A stretch of DNA of 64,000 nucleotides from Primulina eburnea (lineage: Eukaryota; Streptophyta; Magnoliopsida; Lamiales; Gesneriaceae). Made by a program: the position numbers and the translations under genes. The notes under the pieces were generated by a model, which saw nothing but the letters and a program-made list of their open reading frames with translations, did no database searches and had not been told where the DNA came from. The stretch is taken from positions 36,529,361 through 36,593,360 of the forward strand of contig NC_133108.1 of the NCBI RefSeq assembly GCF_022965805.1, read 5' to 3'. Shown here piece after piece: positions 37,453 to 49,979 of this stretch (position 1 is its first letter; each line of letters begins with the position of its first letter).

Positions 37453-38896
37453 ATTCTTCTGATTTATCTGAGAATGTACAGTAAGGGGTGAGTATTTTGA
37501 GAAATACTCAGCAAGTGGGGGCCGTTCGAGCACATCAAACAACATGCAAGAAATTCAAAACACACACCTTTCTTAACATGACTTAAACTACATGCATAAC
37601 GTCGACCAAACACTGAGATTCCCCTTACTTTCAATGGTTTACTTATATCAGTCCCTAATTTTTACTTCTCTAAGGGGGCGAGCCAATATAGCGGTTACAT
37701 CCCAACCGCGTAAGGGTCATAGCATGGTTGAGATTCCCTCCTATCGAGTTGAATCCTCACAGTGTCAAAACACAACTCATGCAAAAATCATAACCACAAG
37801 GGGTATAAGAAGAATTTGCACTCGACCGAACGTAAAAAAACCCAAAATGCATAAATAAAAATTTAAACATTTAAAACAACCTAATTATCTTAAACCTGGA
37901 AGAAAACATTAAAAATTCGAAAAGCATAGAAGAATCATGCAACCGACACCTCAAAAACGCAGCTTCACATCTACCAGAAAATCAGCCGCCTTGTAAAATT
38001 TCTTGCGCCTTAATGAACCGTTGGATCCGTCTTAAACATTTACAGTACTTTTAAAATTATGTCAAATAAATTATGAACGGTGGAGATTGGGTTTGGAAGT
38101 CTTTTTATCTTGTTTATGGATGAAAAATCGTAGGTATGCTGTTCTTACCTAGAATATGAGCAGTTTTCTTGCGAAGACTATAAAAGAAAAACTAACCGTT
38201 GGAATTGATCGAATTTTGGATATGTTATTTGAAATATATGGAAGCATATTCTGAACGGTGTAGATCGGATTCCGTCTAACCGAGCTAGATAAATGAATTT
38301 CTGAACTTGGACTGAGTTTTATGACTCGTGTAGAATTTGGAGAGGAATTTCGAAAATATGAGGGAAAAAAATCGAAACTTTGATGTGTAAATGAGGTGTC
38401 AATTATGAATGAGAGCTTCTCCTATTTATAGGGGTGAGGCTGCTAACCTGATCGTATATTATCATCTCGTTTGAAATTTTCGAATCAAACTTAAATTAAG
38501 GATAATTCTTAATCTTTTATCCGTGATCTTGGATAATATTTAGAATTTAAATCTTCATCCCTTGGATATTTCGAAATTAAACAATAAATACATCCTTGAA
38601 TTAGAAATCTGGGGATCATATTATCCTTTGCTTGATCTTTATCTCGATATCTCAATATCATCTCAAATATTGGATCTTTATCTGCTCATAAGTTCGAAAA
38701 TATATGCACAATATTATCTTAAATATTGAGCTCAAAATATTATACACGATAAAATTATCTACCCAACTTTAGATAATCTTGCAAATTTTACATCTTATCT
38801 AATGAGATAGATACCCGAAGATTGCGCAAACCCTAGTACTATTAAATTACAAAAATATTATCACGATTATGCAAAAATCTTGGATTTTACAATATG

Positions 38897-39324
38897 TCTT
38901 TATGTTTAAAACTATGAAAACAATTTTCCAATTTAGTTCAAAGTATTTTGCCTCGTTGGGTGAGAAAAAATATTGAATTTTCGGTCTAACGAAGTTATCG
39001 TATTAAATATTTTGGTAAGATAACGAGACAAAATTTTCTTGGTAATGGTATGAAATTGAAAATTTTCGATATATCTTCGAAACGATATATCAAATTTTAA
39101 ATTATATAATACTTTAAAATAATAAATTAATAAATTAAAAAAATATATAAGATTTTTTTTGTATGAAAAGTATATACCAATATCAAACCAAAATCTCGGT
39201 ATATCAAAAAATTTCGAAATAATCGATATACTAGTTATATGTACCGAAAATTTCGATATATACTGATATATATTTTCTTGTACTATAATTTGTCGATACG
39301 ATACAATACAATACAATACAATAC
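38897..39324. other. AT-rich dispersed repeat with CGATATATCG-type sequence
   Basis: Repeated words such as AAATTTTCGATATATC and TCGGTATATC, then (ATACA)n at 39300-39323. No gene seen. Confidence 0.5.
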
Positions 39325-39710
39325 AGTATATCACCTCTAGTATTGTTCATGAACAAATGCCAATGAGATAAGGTCTCATTTAGTCTCAATTTCTAGGTAC
39401 ATGCTTTGATGTATTAGGTGTAGGAAATTTTCAGATATATATTTTTTTATATCGTAATATTTGGATATGATATAATATAATATATACCACTTCTAGTCTT
39501 GTTCGTGGATAGATACCAATGAAATAAGGTCTCATTTCCTAGGCACATATTTTGATATATTAGATATATCGAAATTTTCGGAACAATATCGATTTATATT
39601 TTCTTAATTTTTTTAAAGTTACGTTATTTGTTAAAATATATCACCTGTAATCTTTTTCACACATATTAACGAGATAAGGTCTCATTTCCTAGGCACATGC
39701 TGAGGTGCTG
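39325..39710. repeat. Three-copy imperfect tandem repeat, period about 160 bp
   Basis: The block TATCACCTCTAGTnTTGTTC...GAGATAAGGTCTCATTT...CTAGGCACATGCT recurs at about 39330, 39490 and 39645, with drift between copies. Confidence 0.75.
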
Positions 39711-39950
39711 ACATCTTCATGCGGAAATATATCACAAACATCCGTTCAATTGTATTTGCATAAATTGTATAAATCATGGTATTGTATTTATACTTTTTTT
39801 TATGACCATAGAAGAACCTGCCATCATTATTTTTTGGAGCACATTCGATAAATCTCGCGTAATGCAGTAGTTTATAAACCTAAGGTAAACCACACTTTGA
39901 AAACCTTTACGAAAAAATGGCTCAAGAAAACACTAATAAAGAGATCAAAC

Positions 39951-40491
39951 TATAGATGACAACTTTTCCCACGAGTTTAGGGTCCACGGGCAAAACCCGA
40001 AATGGGGATGGGGATCCCCGATTTTTCGGGGTTGGGTTTGGGTTCGGAGATTTTTTTAAATCTCCGATTTAGTTCGGGGCGGTTATGTGATTATTATCTC
40101 CATCTTCGAAATCTCCGAACCCACCCCGAAAATAATATCAATAATAAAATAATAGTATTATTAGTATTAATAATATAATAATAAAATTATTTTTTAAAAT
40201 ATTAATAATAATATTATTATTAATATTGATATTGATATTAATATTATCTCTAATAATAATAGATAATAATAAATTTTGGTCTGAAAAAATTTCCGAATCT
40301 GTCATCGTCTTGTCATATTAATATTTTTTAAACGGGGATGGGGGCGGGGATGGGAAGTTGATCCCCGAAATTTCAGGTATGAGGATTCCCCGAACCCGAA
40401 AAGGATAGGACGTGGATGAGGGTGGGAATGAAATTCTGAATGGGGATGGAGATGACAAATCCGCCCCCGCTCCGACCTATTGTCATTCCTA
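39951..40491. mobile_element. hAT-type MITE (541 bp) with 8-bp target duplication
   Basis: GATCAAAC flanks it at 39943-39950 and 40492-40499. The ends TATAGATGACAA and TTGTCATTCCTA form a 12-bp inverted repeat with three mismatches. Inside are GC-rich GGGGATGGGGATCCCCG-type segments around an AATAAT-rich middle. An 8-bp duplication and TAG-starting ends are hAT features. No transposase. Confidence 0.85.
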
Positions 40492-40499
40492 GATCAAAC

Positions 40500-41040
40500 T
40501 CATAAATATCGATCAAACTTTCATTTATAACACGCATCCAAACACCCAAACGGAAACTTATTTATTCAATATAAGACACTTAAAAGACTATAACATAATT
40601 TTTTTACAAAATTATCGTTATCAAATTGCAAGAGTCAAAAACGATATTAAAAAGAAAACAGTTTAAATGAAAATCATAATTGTTTTTATCGAAAAACGGA
40701 AATTTCAATCAAATGGAATAAAAAATTTAATATTCTTTTACAAATATATTAATTTTATTTAAATATTTATTATAATATATATGTATATATAATTAAAAAC
40801 ACATAATTTGAAGCATAAAATATTGAAATGATTGCGCCATACATTAGACCTTTGCACAACACGTGCATTTCTTGAAATAAAATAAAAAAGATATAATTTT
40901 CTCTTTTCATTAATTAATATAAAATTGTAGAACGTGCGATGGAGAGAGATTTCACCGTATACTCGCAAGCGTACGTAGGCGGATGAGCATCGCATTCAAT
41001 TGATTCACGAGCCAAAATATCTCCCACTTTTTCTCTGTGT
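40500..41040 (+). promoter_or_regulatory. Presumed DPE2 promoter region
   Basis: This is the only unexplained stretch upstream of DPE2. It is AT-rich. I could not place a TATA box or transcription start with confidence. The hAT MITE ends about 1.2 kb upstream of the start codon. Confidence 0.4.
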
Positions 41041-41049
41041 CGTGATTCA

Positions 41050-41672
41050 TTTAAGGGATCACTTATAACCCACTTTCACTTTAAAGTAAGAAATAGAAAG
41101 ACCCATTTTGTGATTTCTTAAGCAATTTCATTGGATTGGAGTTTTGCGATGAAAGGTACAGTCTTGAAAATTGTGAAGGCTAATTAACTTGTTGGAACTG
41201 TCCCTTAGTTGTAGTTTTGTTTTCTATGTACTTCGATGTAATTAGTGTTTGAGTACGTTTTTATTGCTATTTGATGTGAGCAATTGTGAATTTTTTTTTG
41301 GTTGTTTTGGTTGATTTTTGTGGGTTCCCCTTCCCACATTTTCTCTCGAGTTCTTCTTGCTTAAAGTTCGACTTTGTAGGTTCTGAGAAATGCGAATCTC
41401 TGAGCCTTTTTAATCCGGTTTACGTTCCTTCTTTTATTTATTCCTTTGTTGGAGATTCCAAGATTTTAGTGGTTAGTGTTAGTATTTATTTATTTTTTTC
41501 CTTTCTTTCGTTGAAGATTATGCATGTTTGCTGTTGCGAAAGATAGCCATTTACGACTGCAGTAGAATGGCTTTAGGTGGCAAAAGATGGGTTTTCTTTT
41601 AACTTTATGTCGTGATTCTATTGAAGATGTCATTTGATATTGAATCTTATTATTGCCAATGTACTTTACCAG
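41050..41672 (+). other. DPE2 5' UTR exon and 5' UTR intron
   Basis: A leader exon probably ends at 41155 (GATGAAAG before GTACAG) and resumes at 41673 after TACTTTACCAG. The intron of about 517 bp is T-rich, as plant introns are. If this splice is used, a five-codon upstream ORF (ATG at 41149, TAA at 41681-41683) lies before the main start. The 5' end of the exon is not determined. Confidence 0.5.
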
Positions 41673-41718
41673 AGTGTGAATAATCCTAACTCTTTCTCGG
41701 TTCAACGCTTGGTAAAAA

Positions 41719-44700
41719 ATGGTGAACCCGGGGTTGTTTCATGGGAGCAAGAAATCGAATTCGGTGACTCTGAGGTTTCGAATACCCTATTATACTCACT
41801 GGGGCCAGCATCTTCTGGTTTGTGGTTCTGAACCTGAACTTGGCTCGTGGAACGTGAAGAAAGGTCTTTTGTTAAGCCCTTCTCACCAGGGGGATGAGCT
41901 TATATGGTCTGGCTATCTTTCTGTTTCGACCAGGTTTGCATGTGAGTACAGCTATTACGTGGTGGATGATGAGAGGAACGTTTCGAGATGGGAGGCTGGA
42001 AAGAAAAGAAAACTGCTCTTGCCGAATGGTATTCAGAATGGGGAGTTGGTAGAGCTTCATGATCTTTGGCAGGTGCTTTTTTTTTGTTGGTCTTTTCCTT
42101 TCGCAACATGAACATGTAACGGGATTTTATACTTTTGCTCGCCTGTGTTTCTTGTGCATGCATACCTGCTTGATCTATTTTGGCTAATTATGTTATGTTT
42201 CACTCTCTTACTACACATAATTCCATTTTCTTCAAACTGAGTGCTCGTCCAGATAGGATTCTTTTGATTTCTCTGCTCATTTTGATCCAATGAGCTGTGA
42301 TGACATTGAATCGCTGAATATCTGATTTGTTATTGGCTGCACATTTTTCTGATTCTTAATCTGAAGCTGGTATTTTTGTTGGGCGATAAAAGCAGACTGG
42401 TTCTGATGATATCCCTTTGAAAAGTGCATTTAAAGATGTCATTTTTCGTAAAAGTTGGAATCCAGAAGTTGAGAGACCCCATGGGGAAATTGAGAACCTA
42501 TCAACTCGGGAAGGTGATTCTCCTGATAATGATCAAATATAACTGTTTTTAAACACCATCACGCTGACACCTGGAGGCTTATTTTTTTTTGCAAATGAAT
42601 GTGATTAGCAGATATGGTCATTGTGCAATTCAGAATTTGCTGCCCGAAAATTGAGAAAGGCACAGAGGTATGATCTCTCATGCAAGCAGGCTGAGCAATT
42701 CATCAGAAGGAATTTGTTTTTTCTTTTAAGTTTGACTCACTAATGTTTCTTTAATTATTTTTTGCAGATTTATGTGATTGGTAGTTCGTTAAAGCTGGGG
42801 AAATGGAAGATCCAAGATGGACTTAAACTCAATTATGCCGGTGAATCAGTTTGGCAAGCTGAGTCACTAGTGCATAAGGATGACTTTCCTGTACTATATC
42901 CTTTAGGTTTAGGTGCCTTTCTGTTGGCATTATGACTCACATGCTGTGCAAATATTTGATTAAGTAGCTGTATCTTTCCTTAACAATTGTTTACATACAA
43001 ATATTGTAAATATGGCAAATCTAGAAACTTTGGTTTAGAAATTGGCTCGAATAGGGAGCTCTTTGTTGACTTCTCAACTAGTCCACCAAAGTACATTGTT
43101 TTATCAGATGGCTTTATGCGAGTAAGACATTTAAGATAATAATTCTCTATTTATTCAATTGTTTCTCTCTTTCTCGATATTAAGATGCCGGTTTTTGTTG
43201 TCAGGAAGTGCCTTGGAGAGGTGCTGGTGTTGCCATCCCTATGTTCTCTGTCAGATCTGAGGCTGATTTAGGAGTTGGAGAGTTTCTCGATTTGAAATTA
43301 CTAGTTGACTGGGCGGTCGAATCAGGTTTTCACTTGGTTCAGCTGTTACCCATCAATGATACGTCTGTACATGGAATGTGGTGGGATTCATATCCTTACA
43401 GGTAAATGAATAACAATATTCAAGTGGATTAACGTAATTATTTCAAATCTTGTTTCTACTGTTAAATAAGAAAATTTGCTAAAGAATGCCTTCAAGTTTT
43501 AAATGGATTATACAGACATGATTTTAAGTACATTCATGGAAAAAAATGGCTATAGGCTTACTTGTTGATAATAAGTTCACTTTCATGTGACATGCAGCTC
43601 TCTATCAGTATTTGCTTTGCATCCTTTATATCTGAGAGTCCAGGCTCTCACCGAAAATATTTCTGTGGATGTCAAGGTGTGGTTTTCTTCACTTGATGGT
43701 GGTGTAAAAGACATGGTTTAAGGTCCTTATTCTTACACTGTCTGTCTCTCTTTTCAGCATGAGATTCAGCTGGCCGGAGAACAGCTTGATGAAAAGGTAT
43801 TTACTTTTTAATCAATGAAATGTTTTTCTGCTCTCTTTCTTGTTGAAAACTCTGCTTGATGTGCTGAAAATGCATCTGTATTGTTTCACATCTCTCTGGC
43901 AGAGCAATGTCAATCACTGTTTAAAATATATATTTTTCTAATTCTTCGATGGATAACCGAGTTGTGGTTTTTCTTTTTGGCAGCATGTGGACTATGAGGC
44001 TACAATGGCTGCAAAGCTTTCTATTGCCAAGAAAATATTTTCTCAGGAGAGAGAAATCACATTTAGTTCAACTGCATACCAGAACTTCTTTTCTGAAAAT
44101 CAGGTCACATTATCTTGGAATTCGACTGACTTTTTGAGTTTACTGTATTGTAATTCAAGACCTCTTTAATGTCGCTGGTAATATATTTGTTTTTATCTCA
44201 GGATTGGTTAAAACCATACGCAACCTTCTGTTTCCTACGAGACTTCTTTGAGACATCAGATCATAGCCAGTGGGGTCGTTTTTCTCTTTTTTCAAAGGAT
44301 AAGGTGACTGATAATTGAATTTGTTTTCCCCTCGCTCTCGTTCCTGAGCTATTAATAAAAATGGGCTAAGAAACTTCATCCCAAGTTCGAAACTTGTCTT
44401 TTCTTTAACATCCTTCATTATCAATCACATCTGTATTTTTCAGCTCGAGAAACTTATTCAGAAAGACAGCTGGTGCTATGATATAATTTCTTTCCACTAC
44501 TATATCCAGTTTCATTTACATAAGCAGGTAAGTTATGAATTTTACCTTGTGACAGTTTCCCTTTGATCTGTATGTCTTGGTAAAACTTGAAACACACTTT
44601 AATCACGTTTATTTTCACTAAAGAGCAGTTGTCTGAATCTTCTGAGTATGCGAGAAAGAAAGGAGTTGTATTAAAAGGAGATCTCCCTATTGGAGTTGAC

Positions 44701-46081
44701 CGGAATAGTGTGGATACCTGGGTGTATCCAAATCTATTTCGTATGAACACCTCGACAGGGGCGCCTCCCGACTATTTTGATAAAAACGGGCAGAACTGGG
44801 GTTTCCCCACGTATAACTGGGAAGAAATGTCTAAGGACAATTATGGATGGTGGCGGGGTCGTTTAACTCAGGTTCCTGATGAAGCTATTTTGTTACTTTG
44901 CCTCTTTTTTGGTTTCTCTGTGTAAAGTTTTTATGTCCTTCATCGACGTCATATCATTTTCAAGTAGCAAGCTATGTCGTGTTTTCACAGATGGCGAAGT
45001 ACTTTACAGCATACAGGATTGACCATATATTAGGATTCTTTAGAATCTGGGAGCTTCCGGATCATGCAATGACTGGCCTCTGTGGAAAATTCCGACCATC
45101 TATTGCTTTAAGCCAGGTAGGTGCCTTGTTTCCCTTGTTCTTGTTTCATGTTTAATGTGGACTTTACTTAAATGTGTGTTTGGACGGATGTGCTTTTAAA
45201 AAAAAACAATCAGTTGAAATCAAAAATATTTTAATAAGATTAAATCAAGAATTTAGGAAATGTGGTTTATTTGACTGCTGTTTAAAAATTTAAATTTATA
45301 GTTTTGCTTATTATATCCAAGTATAAATATTTTCCCCCTTTTTTTCAAAGAAAAAAAATGCTTAGAAAACACTATGCAATAAATTGCTTTTTAAGCGAAG
45401 TCTGAATTTTCTCATTCAAGCACTTGTGTTCGTATGCACCATTTGTGATTTGCTACTTTTTCTCAGGAAGAACTTGAGCGGGAAGGGATATGGGACTTCA
45501 ATCGTTTAAGCCAACCATATGTTAGGCAAAAACTGTTACAGGTGCCGAGTTTGTCATTACCATTTCTTCCTTTTTGGGTTTCCTTGCCTCAGCGTGTGCA
45601 GACTCAAGAAAGTACATGACATAGAGGCAAATGAAACTCTACTGTGATTTTTATTATTTTCTTGAATGAATAATTGAGATACAAAAAAGTTGTTTTATAC
45701 AAGATTATCTATTCCTAATATTAGGAAAGAAAATAACACAAAATAGCACAATATCCTTATTTTTTAATATTTACATATACCAAATTATCTACACTCTCTT
45801 ATTATGGCCTTCTCATTTAACCTTATATTTATTTGGCGCTAAATATTTCAGGAGAAGTTTGGTGCTTCCTGGGCTGTGATTGCTTCCAACTTTCTAAATG
45901 AATATCAAAAAGACCATTATGAGGTAATAAATATTGGGAAAGAAATATATGTTATTTGTTAATTTCTGATGTTATGTTACTGTTTTCAGATAAATAAACA
46001 ATTTTTTAGCTATGCTTATTAAGTCAAACTAATATATGTGGCATTCGTATATGAAATGCCATCATTACTTAGCTAAGGAAG

Positions 46082-46156
<75 letters not shown>

Positions 46157-49100
46157 CTTTTTGCCACACTACTTTTCTTTGTGGTTAGATGTCCAATATG
46201 AAAATTTTATTTTGATGTTCCATGTATTGCCATATACAGTGTATATCTAGTTTTGATTCGCCGACCAAGCTGTTTCTCGTAAAAATATCAATATTTTGAT
46301 TTTCAACTTTTGTTCTATATAATTTTTTTTGCCTGCCAAAAAGTTGAAGTTATGGAGATTGGTTAATTTAGCCATGATCTTTAACTATTTTAGTAATGTG
46401 CGAATTAAAAAGTTCATCTTTGCTCTTGATAGAGAAATTTCAGCATCATATGGAAATGCTTTTTTCTCGTGGCGGGAAGTATTAATTTTTTTTTGTATTA
46501 CGTTAGCAGGATCAAACTATTAATCAAAACAAGAGAAAAAAGGGGAAATTTGGGTGTTTTTGGTCTGTCAACTTATTAAAGTTTCCTATCTGTGATCATT
46601 TTAGTTCAAAGAAGAATGCAATACTGAGAAGAAAGTTGCATCTAAGCTGCTGTCCTGCGTAGAAATCTCCATGTTGTTGGAAAGTGAGGAAAAACTGCGA
46701 CGAAACCTCTTTGATCTTTTGCAGGCAAGTGTAACCGAGAAAAATATAAAAGAAATTATTTAGTTTTTGTAATCCGTGGTGATGACACAAAATAATTAAT
46801 TAGTTCCAAGACATGCAAGACTTTGTTTACTTCTCATCTCAGATACTCCGAATTTCCTTTTACATGATATTCAGAAAGTTAAGATTACTATCGTATATGT
46901 CGCACTCAAGAACATTTTGTTCTAATTCATGTTTATTTTTCCTTGAGATAGAATATTGTCCTCATTAGAGATCCAGAAGATTCAAAAAAATTTTACCCAC
47001 GCTTCAACCTTGAGGACACATCTAGCTTCAATGATTTAGATGAGCACAGGTACCTTCTACATCATATTATTCCAGTAACATGTGAACTCCTTTTTGTTGT
47101 GAAACTGAATAACGTACATTGGTGATTAGGATGCAAACAATCCAAACCAAACCAAACAGTATCAGGCTTGAGCTTGGTTCGTTTAAGATTGATAGAAGCT
47201 CGAGCTCGATTCAAGCTTTTATCATCCGGCTCGAGTTCAAATTATCTTGAAATTATTAAGCTCGTGAAAAGCACGATTTTGGCTCGTTAAAAGCTCGTTT
47301 ATCATGTTGATCAAACCGGGTTCGAGCTTGATTCATTAATAGCTCGTTTATAATGTTTAACAAGCTTGACTTGAGCTTGACTCATTTTCGAGCTATTAAA
47401 ACATACAATTGAGCTTGAGTAGAGATTGGTAAAGATTAAATATATCTACGAACTAATTTTAAATCACACTTAAAAGTGTAAATTTTACCAGCACTAATAT
47501 TTTTACTCGTCAACTCAACAAATGAGCCAAACTCGAGCTTACGAGCCACCTAAACAATCCGAGCTCGAGCTCGCGAGCCTATTAACGAACATGTTTGCAA
47601 GCTCACGAGCCAAATATCTTTATGTTTGAGCTTTGTTTGATTAAATTATCGAGCTCGAAATCGAGCTTAAGCTTGGCTTGATATGATTAACAAACGAACT
47701 CAAACGAATTTTTTATCGAGCCGAGCTCCGAATAGCTCGCGAACAGTTTAGTTCGTTTAAATCCCTAGTAGTGATGTGGTATGAATAACCATTTTTCATC
47801 TTCAATCTTTCGTCTGATTTGGGTTTTTGCTTCACATTTTAGCATATCTTACGCCTTATGGTTATCTAATGATGCAGCAAAAATGTACTGAGAAGACTAT
47901 ATTACGATTATTATTTCCATCGTCAAGAAACTCTCTGGCGTCAGAATTCTCTGAAGACGTTGCCAGTTCTCTTGAGCTCATCAGATATGCTGGCTTGTGG
48001 AGAAGACCTTGGGATGATTCCTTCTTGTGTTCATCCGGTCAATTTTATATCAGCTTCAAAGAAATTCATACTAAAAATCGGACACCTTTTTCTTGTCGTA
48101 AGTTATGATTAATTGAATTCTGAATTGAAAAGTTGTGTTTGGACAACTTTGATGCAGGTGATGCAAGAACTTGGTTTAATCGGATTACGCATTCAACGTA
48201 TGCCCAATGAGCCTGGTCTCGAGTTTGGTATTCCTTCTCAGTACAGTTATATGACGGTAATTGTCTATAATATTTTTTTTTCTTTGCACATTTTCCAAGA
48301 TATATTTTAGCAAATTCCTCTTTGAGTTTCAGTCTTCTGAATTTTTACGTTATGTTATAAAAATTACCATAGTGTGGTCAGCAACTAGATTTTGGTAAAC
48401 ATCCCTTTTTTAAATCACTTTTCTTTGTTCTCAATAACAAATTGTCTGGCGTGAATGCCATTTGTTGTATTTACACTCAAATCTAATGAGAAGAATCTTG
48501 TTGCAGCCGATATCAGAGCCACGAGTTTCTCTTATGAGCAAAAAATTAAATCTTGAACATTTGTAGCAACATTTAATAGGGAGGGATGACTCCCCTACCA
48601 ACCATTTGTTTTCAGTGACCTGTCTAATGAGCATACCTGTTTAGGTTTGTGTGCTAAGTTATCTTCCTCTAGCTTATTTCTGATTTCCTCAGTCAATGGG
48701 TGAGAATCTGCCCTTGGGAGGACGGATTTATCCCCAGGACAGCTTGGGCATGTAAAGGTAGGCATTATTGACAGTTGACAGATGTTTGATTCGTGATTTA
48801 CGGTGCATATATCTCAGGACAGCTCGGGCACGTCAAGTTAGGCATTATTGACAGTTGAGGTGTTTGATTCGTTATCTACGGTGCATTTGGTCTTGGTTGC
48901 CCTATTTTGTATTTTTAAAACGTTTTAGGCCAAGTTTGGAAGCAGAAATTGTCGTTTCTTCACCTTTATTATGTTCTCTCATATGCACTAGTGTAAGTTT
49001 CGATCTTTGTAAGGATAAAATAGGCAGTAAAATATTATACCTAAAACCATACAAATTTGTGTTGACATCTTTCATTGTCCCGATTAGTAAGTTTTAAACT

Positions 49101-49925
49101 CTGTATCAGGTGTGCGCCCCATCGTGTCACGACTGTTCCACCCTCCGTGCTTGGTGGGAAGAAGATCAAGAAAGGCGACTCAGATTTTTCAAGACCTTTA
49201 TAGGCACCGACACGGTACCACCCGATGAATGCACTCCTGATGTCGCACATTTCATATTGAGGCAGCATGTCGAAGCGCCATCAATGTGGTCAATTTTCCC
49301 ACTTCAGGTATATCAATCAATATATTTTAGGTATGCATTTCTAAATATTATATTTCGAAACAGATGACACATCTGCGAAGCATGCTGACACATTACCTTG
49401 TGAAGATTGGATTCGCTGGGTACATGTCCTAAAAATCGATATTTTCTTACAAAGCATCACTTAACCGATTATTGTTTGCTGCCTAAAACGAAATAGTGAT
49501 CAAAACGTGTCCAACTTAAAAAGAGTTTAACTGCATGCTTACGAAGGGCGTGTAAACGAATCGAACCGAATCGAATATTAGTAAAAATTTAAGTTCGATA
49601 AGCTGGATTCGAAACTCAAATTTTTTTAACTTTTCGGCTCGAGTTCAGTTTGAAATCTTCTAACTTTTTTGCAAGCTATGCGAATTACTGTTCGGATAGA
49701 AAGGTTCGACAATCAAGGTTCCAAAGCTCGAAACATCCGAAATGCTCGAAATATATAACTGGAGCCCATTTGGCATTCTTTGATTCTTCGCAGACAAACA
49801 TTAGTTTCAAACTTTTGCAGGATTTGCTAGCACTGAAAGAAGAATATATGACACGGCCAGCCGTAGAGGAAACAATAAACGACCCGACGAACCCAAAACA
49901 CTACTGGCGATACCGTATATTTCAT

Positions 49926-49979
<54 letters not shown>

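Larger units (their letters stand above)
26549..38891 (-). mobile_element. Old Ty3/gypsy Tekay-like element (element 2) with two nested solo LTRs
   Basis: Perfect ATATG duplications (26544-26548 and 38892-38896) bracket the element. On the minus strand: 5' LTR 38891-35827 (split by a solo LTR), degraded primer-binding site, leader, a gag-less stretch, decayed PR-RT-RH-IN (split by another solo LTR), chromodomain, polypurine tract, and 3' LTR 28264-26549. LTRs and leader are related to element 1. The two LTRs differ by roughly 8-9% in a segment compared by eye, so it is much older than the copia element and element 3. Nesting order: element 2 first, the two solo LTRs later. Confidence 0.92.
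35827..38891 (-). repeat. 5' LTR of element 2, interrupted by a solo LTR
   Basis: The LTR parts are 35827-36113 and 37458-38891. They align with 26549-28264 once the insert 36114-37452 and one ATTCT copy are removed. Boundaries are TGTCACGCCC and GGATTTTACA, followed by ATATG. Confidence 0.92.

Noticed and set aside
41872..42290. Minus-strand ORFs overlapping the first DPE2 exon and intron
   Set aside because: They are antisense shadows of coding sequence that is well supported on the plus strand.
42891..42960. Conventional GT donor at 42891 for DPE2 intron 4
   Set aside because: It does not join in frame with any AG before the conserved YKYCK segment, while the AT-AC pair fits exactly.
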